NCBI GenBank assembly: GCA_024226735.1
Contig: JAAELL010000207.1
Location: forward strand, 1-60,700
Direction: 5' to 3'
Source of the DNA: a bacterium
GTDB taxonomy: Bacteria; Planctomycetota; UBA1135; GCA-002686595
Length of the DNA stretch: 60,700 nucleotides
A program made the position numbers and the translations under genes. Shown here one piece after another: positions 56,094 through 60,700 of this stretch (position 1 is the stretch's first letter; every line of letters begins with the position of its first letter). The notes beneath the pieces are model-generated. The model worked only from the letters and a program-made list of their open reading frames with translations. It ran no database searches and was not told the DNA's origin.

Positions 56094-58955
56094 ATGAAGG
56101 TTTTGAAGGTCCTCGGTTTTCTCTGGCGCTGGAGCCCGGTCGTGACGCTGCCGGCGACTGCGGTGTTCATCCATTGGCTGCTCATCGTTCGGCACGACTA
56201 CCAGGACCTGAGCCTGCGCTACCTCACGCTGAACAACCACGCGAACCTGCGTCGCATCGGCGAGATGCACGCCGGGCACATCCAGCGCAAGTTGCTCCTC
56301 GAGCTCCAGCCGCGGGTAGCCCGCCCCAGCGGCGGACTGCACCAGGTCGACCTGTTCCTCAGCGAAGCGTCCGAGGATCTACTGGGCGACGACCTGCCGC
56401 ACTCGGGACGGCAGTACGTGCCCGCGAGCCTGATCTATCCCGACGGCGACATGTGGGAGGTCTCGGTCAAGTACCGCGGGGACTTCTTCTGGCACTGGGC
56501 GCAGATCAAGAAGTCGATCCGCGTGAAGACCAAGCGCAAGCAGCTCTACGATCGCATGCGCACCTTCAACCTGATCGTGCCCAAGACGGAGAACAAGCTG
56601 ACGGACACGCTCGGGTACAGGCTCGGTCGGCGCATGGGGCTGATCGTCCCCGAGTGCAAGCTCGTCAACGTCTCGATCAACGGCGAGAACCGTGGCGTCT
56701 ACGTCATGGTCGAGCAGCCCGACGAGATGATCCTGCGCAAGAACGACCGCATGCCGGGCGACATCTTCGCCGGTGAGTTCGCGGCACGCGACATGTACCG
56801 CGGCATCGTTCCGCGGCTCTTCCAGCAGCCGGGCCTGTGGGAGAAGATCGCGATCAACAACCACTTCCCGGACGAGACCTACGACAGCATCACGCTCCTC
56901 TGCAACCTCGCCAGCGCGCCGGCCTCGCCCGAGCGCACGGCCGCTCTGCGCGAGCTGCTCGACATGCGCGCATTCGGGCGCTTCGCGGCGTACCGGACCT
57001 TGGCGCAATCGGACCACTTCGACGAGACGCACAACTGGAGGCTGTACTACGACCCGTGGCGCAATCACTTCGAGCCGATCGTCTGGGACCCCGATATCCT
57101 GCACAAGAACTGGGTCCCGAAGCCGGGTGAGCGGGCGCGCCCCGACATCATCACCTCGATGTTCGACGCGGTGCTGTACCAGGACAGTGCCTTCATCGTC
57201 GCGCGCCAGAAGGCGATGGAGGAGTACTTCCACGACGGGGTCCACGAGGGCCTCCTCGCCGACCTGACCGACCTCGAGGAGCGCTCTCGCGTCCCGCTCG
57301 AGCGCGATCCGTCCTTGATGAAGAACATGTACTACGCGTCGTCCGAGGACGTGTTCTACGAGCAGAGGCGCCTGCGCAACACGATCGATCGCGTCACCGA
57401 CCACCTGTACGAGGACTACATGACGTCCGCGGGGCTGCGCTACGCGCTCGATCCCGAGGACGAGGGTGCCACCGAGGATGCCGGGGCCGCGCGTGATCCG
57501 GCTGCGCGGGTGGTGCGGCTCGAGGTCACCGGACGGCGGCCGTTCTACGGCGTGGCGGTCGACTTCGCGGAGCCGCTGGCCGGCGCGGTCGACGCGACGC
57601 TCGCCTGGAGCGACAAGGACGGGCCACACGAGGTCGACGTGTCGGGCGCCGTGAGCCAGCGCGGAACGCGGCTGACGGTCGATCGCGCGCTGCTCGCTCA
57701 GTTCAAGATCCGACGCAACCCGAAGGAGCAGGGGCGCCTGTCGCGCGAGGTGCTGATCTTGCCCGCGACCTACGATCTCGGGCTCTCGGGACCGGGCGTC
57801 GAGAGCAACAGGGTCGTCGGCGTCGTGGGCCAGCACGGGCGTGGTGTGTCCGTCAACGGCGAGCTCGCGGCCGAGATCGCGCAGCGCGGCATCCAGCAAA
57901 TGCGTGGCGTGATCGAGGCGGTGCCGCGCGTCGCTCCGGAGGTGTGGAGCGGCACGATGCGCATCTCTGGCGTGCGAATCGTCGACCGCGAAGTGATTAT
58001 CGAGCCCGGTACGACGCTGCTGATGGAGCCCGAGGCGACGCTGATTCTGCAGAACCGGCTGCTCGCACGCGGCACCCCCGATCGGCCGATCCGAGTCGTG
58101 CCCGCCGGGGAAGAGCCGTGGGGGGTCTTGGCGCTGCGCGGCGAGAAGGCCGGGGGCTCCGAGCTCGCGTACTGCCAGTTCGAGGGCGGAAGCGGCTACA
58201 AAGTGCCCCTGTCCGAGTACAGCGCGATGTTCTCGGTCCACAACGTGCCGGGGATCGTCGTGCGCGACTGCGAGTTCCGCGACAGCCTGGTCGTCGACGA
58301 CATGGTGCACACCGTGTACTCCGACGTGCACTTCATGGACTGCCTGTTCGAGCGCTCCCTGCTCGACGCGGTCGACCTCGACATCTCCGAGGGCGTTGTC
58401 GAACGCTGTCGTTTCGTCGAGAGCGGCAATGATGCGCTCGACCTGATGACGTCGACAATCGTGGTCAAGGACTGCGTCTTCGAGCGCAGCCAGGACAAGG
58501 GCATCTCGGTCGGCGAGGACACGCGCCTGTTCGCGATCAACGACAGCATGATCGACTGCGAGATCGGGTTCCAGGCGAAGGACCGCTCGACGGCGATCAT
58601 CTACAACTGCGAGTTGCGCGGGAACAAGATCGCGATCGACGCCTACAAGAAGAACTGGCGCTACGACTCGGGCGGCTTCGCGTACGTCTACAAGAGCACG
58701 TTCATCGAGAACGAGACGATCATGACCGCGGACAAGCTCTCGCGCATCCGCGCCCACGACTCGTACATCGACGGCCCCGTCGAGACCGGGCGCCGGGTTC
58801 GGGTCGAGTCGACCTGCGACGGTCAGTCGCCGACGAAGCCGCGGGGGACCTACCAGCTGAGGTTCCCCGAGGAGCGGGAGGTCAAGACCGACCTCTTCAA
58901 GAGCTACTGGTCCCATGTCGATCCGATGCGCCGCGGCTTCCTCGCGCCCGACTGA
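56094..58955 (+). CDS. CotH-kinase domain fused to a right-handed beta-helix
   Basis: 953 aa from the ATG at 56094, one N-terminal membrane segment (WSPVVTLPATAVFIHWLLIV). The CotH-type kinase domain (about 95-410) has KYRGDFFWHWAQIKKSIRVK, GVYVMVEQPDEM, NWRLYYDPWRNHFEPIVWDP (metal-binding Asp) and a nearby Asp. After a beta-rich linker, residues about 700-930 form a parallel beta-helix (VRDCEFRDSLVVDD, VVERCRFVESGNDALDLMTS, VVKDCVFERSQDKGISVGED). CotH proteins phosphorylate spore-coat or surface proteins. The fusion to a beta-helix is less usual and could give target or polysaccharide binding. Confidence 0.82.
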   Translation: MKVLKVLGFLWRWSPVVTLPATAVFIHWLLIVRHDYQDLSLRYLTLNNHANLRRIGEMHAGHIQRKLLLELQPRVARPSGGLHQVDLFLSEASEDLLGDDLPHSGRQYVPASLIYPDGDMWEVSVKYRGDFFWHWAQIKKSIRVKTKRKQLYDRMRTFNLIVPKTENKLTDTLGYRLGRRMGLIVPECKLVNVSINGENRGVYVMVEQPDEMILRKNDRMPGDIFAGEFAARDMYRGIVPRLFQQPGLWEKIAINNHFPDETYDSITLLCNLASAPASPERTAALRELLDMRAFGRFAAYRTLAQSDHFDETHNWRLYYDPWRNHFEPIVWDPDILHKNWVPKPGERARPDIITSMFDAVLYQDSAFIVARQKAMEEYFHDGVHEGLLADLTDLEERSRVPLERDPSLMKNMYYASSEDVFYEQRRLRNTIDRVTDHLYEDYMTSAGLRYALDPEDEGATEDAGAARDPAARVVRLEVTGRRPFYGVAVDFAEPLAGAVDATLAWSDKDGPHEVDVSGAVSQRGTRLTVDRALLAQFKIRRNPKEQGRLSREVLILPATYDLGLSGPGVESNRVVGVVGQHGRGVSVNGELAAEIAQRGIQQMRGVIEAVPRVAPEVWSGTMRISGVRIVDREVIIEPGTTLLMEPEATLILQNRLLARGTPDRPIRVVPAGEEPWGVLALRGEKAGGSELAYCQFEGGSGYKVPLSEYSAMFSVHNVPGIVVRDCEFRDSLVVDDMVHTVYSDVHFMDCLFERSLLDAVDLDISEGVVERCRFVESGNDALDLMTSTIVVKDCVFERSQDKGISVGEDTRLFAINDSMIDCEIGFQAKDRSTAIIYNCELRGNKIAIDAYKKNWRYDSGGFAYVYKSTFIENETIMTADKLSRIRAHDSYIDGPVETGRRVRVESTCDGQSPTKPRGTYQLRFPEEREVKTDLFKSYWSHVDPMRRGFLAPD

Positions 58956-59140
58956 GCCGAAACGTGGCCGGCTCGACCCATTAGCCATTCCCCCGCGGCG
59001 TTCGCTGGGATAGGCTTTCAGTCAAGGGGCCGTGAAGGACGTCCCCGTACGCATCCTCCCCTCATTGTTCACCGCCTGACGACGCTCTCGAATCGAGATG
59101 TTGCCGATAGCAAGATCCCGCGCTTGGGGGGGCGTGTAGC

Positions 59141-59881
59141 GTGAAGACGAAACTCCACTTCTCGCGCTTCGAGTTCAAGTACGTGCTGCCGCTGGCGCTG
59201 CGCGAAGAGCTCGAGACCCAGTTCCAGTACTTCGTCGAGCTCGACCCCTACGTCGCGCAGAAGCCAGGTGCGAAGTACTTCGTGCGCAGCCTCTACTACG
59301 ACAACGCAGCGCTCGACAACTACTGGGAGAAGGAGGACGGGCAGAAGCACCGCGCGAAGTTCCGCGTGCGGACCTACACCTCCGACGTGGATGAGGTCTG
59401 TCCGCGCTTCCTCGAGATCAAGGGGCGCCACAACAACCTCGTCTTCAAGCACCGCACGAAGGTGGACGGCACCGGGCAGTCACCCGCGCCGGGCTCGCTC
59501 CTGCGGCACCAGACGACCGGCGAGATCCTGGCTGGTCTGGAAGAGGGGCCGATCAAGGAACAGTTCAAGTTCGAGCTCGATCGCAAGCGGCTCGGGCCAG
59601 TGATGCTCGTCGACTACTGGCGGCGCCCGTACATCAGCAAGTTCGACCCCGAGTTCCGGATGACGTTCGACGACACGCTGCGCGGAACGGACTGCGGGGA
59701 GCTCTTTCCCTCCGCGCTGTGCCGCACGCGCGAGGCGTTGCCCGGCTACACGATCCTCGAGGTCAAGTTCCGCTTTCACGTGCCCAAGTGGTTCCACCGT
59801 CTGATCCAGACGATGGAGCTGCAGCGCGTCTCGATCTCCAAGTACTGCCGGTGCGTCGAGGCCCATGGCCTCGTCGACTGA
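59141..59881 (+). CDS. VTC-domain protein (polyphosphate polymerase-like)
   Basis: 246 aa, GTG start. VTC/tunnel-fold features: HFSRFEFKYVLP, VRSLYYDN, HRAKFRVRTYTSD, CPRFLEIKGRHNNLVFKHRT, and the C-terminal TILEVKFRFHVPKWF and ISKYCRCVEAHG. Basic residues K/R in these strands line the catalytic tunnel that makes polyphosphate from ATP in the yeast VTC complex. No membrane segments. It follows the CotH gene and precedes a DUF4956 gene, a combination seen in other bacteria. Confidence 0.82.
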   Translation: MKTKLHFSRFEFKYVLPLALREELETQFQYFVELDPYVAQKPGAKYFVRSLYYDNAALDNYWEKEDGQKHRAKFRVRTYTSDVDEVCPRFLEIKGRHNNLVFKHRTKVDGTGQSPAPGSLLRHQTTGEILAGLEEGPIKEQFKFELDRKRLGPVMLVDYWRRPYISKFDPEFRMTFDDTLRGTDCGELFPSALCRTREALPGYTILEVKFRFHVPKWFHRLIQTMELQRVSISKYCRCVEAHGLVD

Positions 59882-59926
59882 TCCCGAACGACGGCCCGTA
59901 GACGCACGCCCACAGAGAACAGCCCG

Positions 59927-60700
59927 ATGCCTTCCTTGACCCAAAACCTGCCCCAGCAAGAGATCTACGGCCCCTACGAGATCCTGATCAACTTGGGGGT
60001 CAGCATCCTCCTCGGACTGATCGTCGGACTCGTCTACCGCCAGACCCACAAGGGCCTGTCGTACTCGCAGTCGTTCACGCTGACGGTCGTCTTCGTGACC
60101 GTCATCGTCGCGATCGTGATGATGGTCATCGGCAACAGCCTGTCGCGCGCGTTCGCGCTGGTGGGGGCGCTGTCGATCATCCGCTTCCGCACGGTCGTCA
60201 AGGACACCAAGGACACCGCGTTCGTGTTCTGGGGCCTCGCGGTCGGCATGGCCTCGGGGACGGGCAACTTCGAGCTCGCCGCGATCGGAACGGCCGTGAT
60301 GTCGGTGCTCGCCCTCGCCTTGCACCAGTTCAACTACGGCGCGCTGTACAAGAGCGAGTTCATCCTGCGCTTCCGCTACGACAAGAACTCCGACAGCGCC
60401 GAGTACCTCGAGGTGATCAACCAGCAGTCGAAGCGCTCGAACATGCTGCACATCGAGCCTTCGGGGGACGGAACATCCCTTGCGCTGACCTACGACATCG
60501 TGATGAAGGACGGGAAGACTGCGCAGGATCTCTCACTCGCGATGGGCGGTCTCTCCGGCATCAGCGAAGTCGTCCTGATCGCGAGCAAGATCGACGCGCA
60601 GGTGGCGGCCTTCTTCCGCGGGAAGGTGATGCTCTGCTTGCTCAAGGGGGTCGTGACGGCGTTGGGGCTGTGGCTGTGCGGCGTCCCGTTCGCGTTCTTC
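59927..60700 (+). CDS. DUF4956 membrane protein, cut by the window edge
   Basis: At least 258 residues, with no stop before base 60700, so partial at the 3' end. The start ATG is at 59927. Three or four hydrophobic segments in residues 18-140 (INLGVSILLGLIVGLVY, TVIVAIVMMVIGNSLSRAFA) with the DUF4956 motif GALSIIRFRTVVKDTKDTAF, then a soluble region, then another hydrophobic stretch at the window edge (GVVTALGLWLCGVPFAFF). DUF4956 proteins usually end near 210-230 residues, so the extra segment may be a fusion. Acting with the VTC protein in polyphosphate or envelope metabolism is inferred. Confidence 0.75.
   Translation, partial: MPSLTQNLPQQEIYGPYEILINLGVSILLGLIVGLVYRQTHKGLSYSQSFTLTVVFVTVIVAIVMMVIGNSLSRAFALVGALSIIRFRTVVKDTKDTAFVFWGLAVGMASGTGNFELAAIGTAVMSVLALALHQFNYGALYKSEFILRFRYDKNSDSAEYLEVINQQSKRSNMLHIEPSGDGTSLALTYDIVMKDGKTAQDLSLAMGGLSGISEVVLIASKIDAQVAAFFRGKVMLCLLKGVVTALGLWLCGVPFAFF

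Noticed and set aside
56379..58988. 869-codon minus-strand open frame opposite the CotH gene
   Set aside because: Antisense shadow of the CotH/beta-helix coding sequence.
1..60700. tRNA, rRNA or riboswitch
   Set aside because: Scanning by eye for cloverleaf ends, T-loop motifs and common riboswitch cores gave nothing convincing; a covariance-model search was not possible here.

Overview
The window is a 60.7 kb piece of a GC-rich (estimated by eye at roughly two-thirds G+C) bacterial chromosome. Three secreted proteins share a C-terminal domain (a Cys/Pro-NSTG motif, a LG-x-x-GR motif and a final W-x-F/W-Q-x-W-x-RD...NFT motif) that I associate with marine Planctomycetota of the Poly30/Saltatorellus kind. 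Frequent GTG/TTG starts, many lipoproteins, CotH and VTC genes and a planctomycete-style secretome fit that. The assignment is inference. I recognised no rRNA, tRNA, CRISPR array or intact transposase.

Layout. 0.1-5.3 kb, minus strand: a Fis-type regulator with a receiver lacking its Asp; an ECF sigma / anti-sigma / secretin-like trio joined by ATGA overlaps; and an M1 peptidase lipoprotein. Each of these three units is followed at its 3' end by a hairpin element with CTAG-GTGGTGTGA termini. In two cases the TAG stop codon lies inside the element's terminal CTAG. 5.5-14.5 kb, plus strand: DUF72 protein, a 1975-aa alpha-2-macroglobulin and a 699-aa protein with an internal TIR-like domain. 14.5-17.5 kb: two secreted proteins with the shared C-terminal domain. 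18-24.4 kb: HtpG and a likely c-di-GMP group (HD-GYP protein, 662-aa partner, PilZ protein). 24.4-25.3 kb: two adjacent decayed genes (class IV aminotransferase and sulfotransferase). 25.3-29.6 kb: a Kelch protein and an 889-aa lipoprotein.

30.8-36.9 kb, plus strand, is a tightly packed six-gene run: BNR-repeat protein, MoaD/ThiS-like protein, ABC ATPase, fused substrate-binding/permease protein, EgtD-type histidine methyltransferase and an NCS2 purine permease. It suggests ergothioneine or hercynine synthesis with uptake. 36.9-41.2 kb: RimI acetyltransferase, an Arg/Tyr/His-rich secreted protein, a membrane spermidine-synthase-like protein and a DUF1579 lipoprotein. 41.2-44.8 kb: a four-gene ABC-2 exporter operon. 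44.8-48.3 kb: a PhnD/C/E/E-type importer (phosphonate, phosphite or selenate). 48.6-52.6 kb: a Tat-exported three-subunit molybdenum hydroxylase resembling PaoABC, then a small Cys-rich protein and a broken DUF1326-like gene. 53.4-60.7 kb: a metallophosphatase-fold protein lacking most catalytic residues, a TPR membrane protein, a CotH-kinase/beta-helix fusion, a VTC-domain protein and a DUF4956 membrane protein cut by the window edge, probably one polyphosphate or cell-envelope module.

The least explained signals are the CTAG-ended 3' hairpin elements, the TIR-like protein, the shared C-terminal domain, the reversed-order transporter fusion beside egtD, and the pseudo-phosphatase/CotH/VTC/DUF4956 group.
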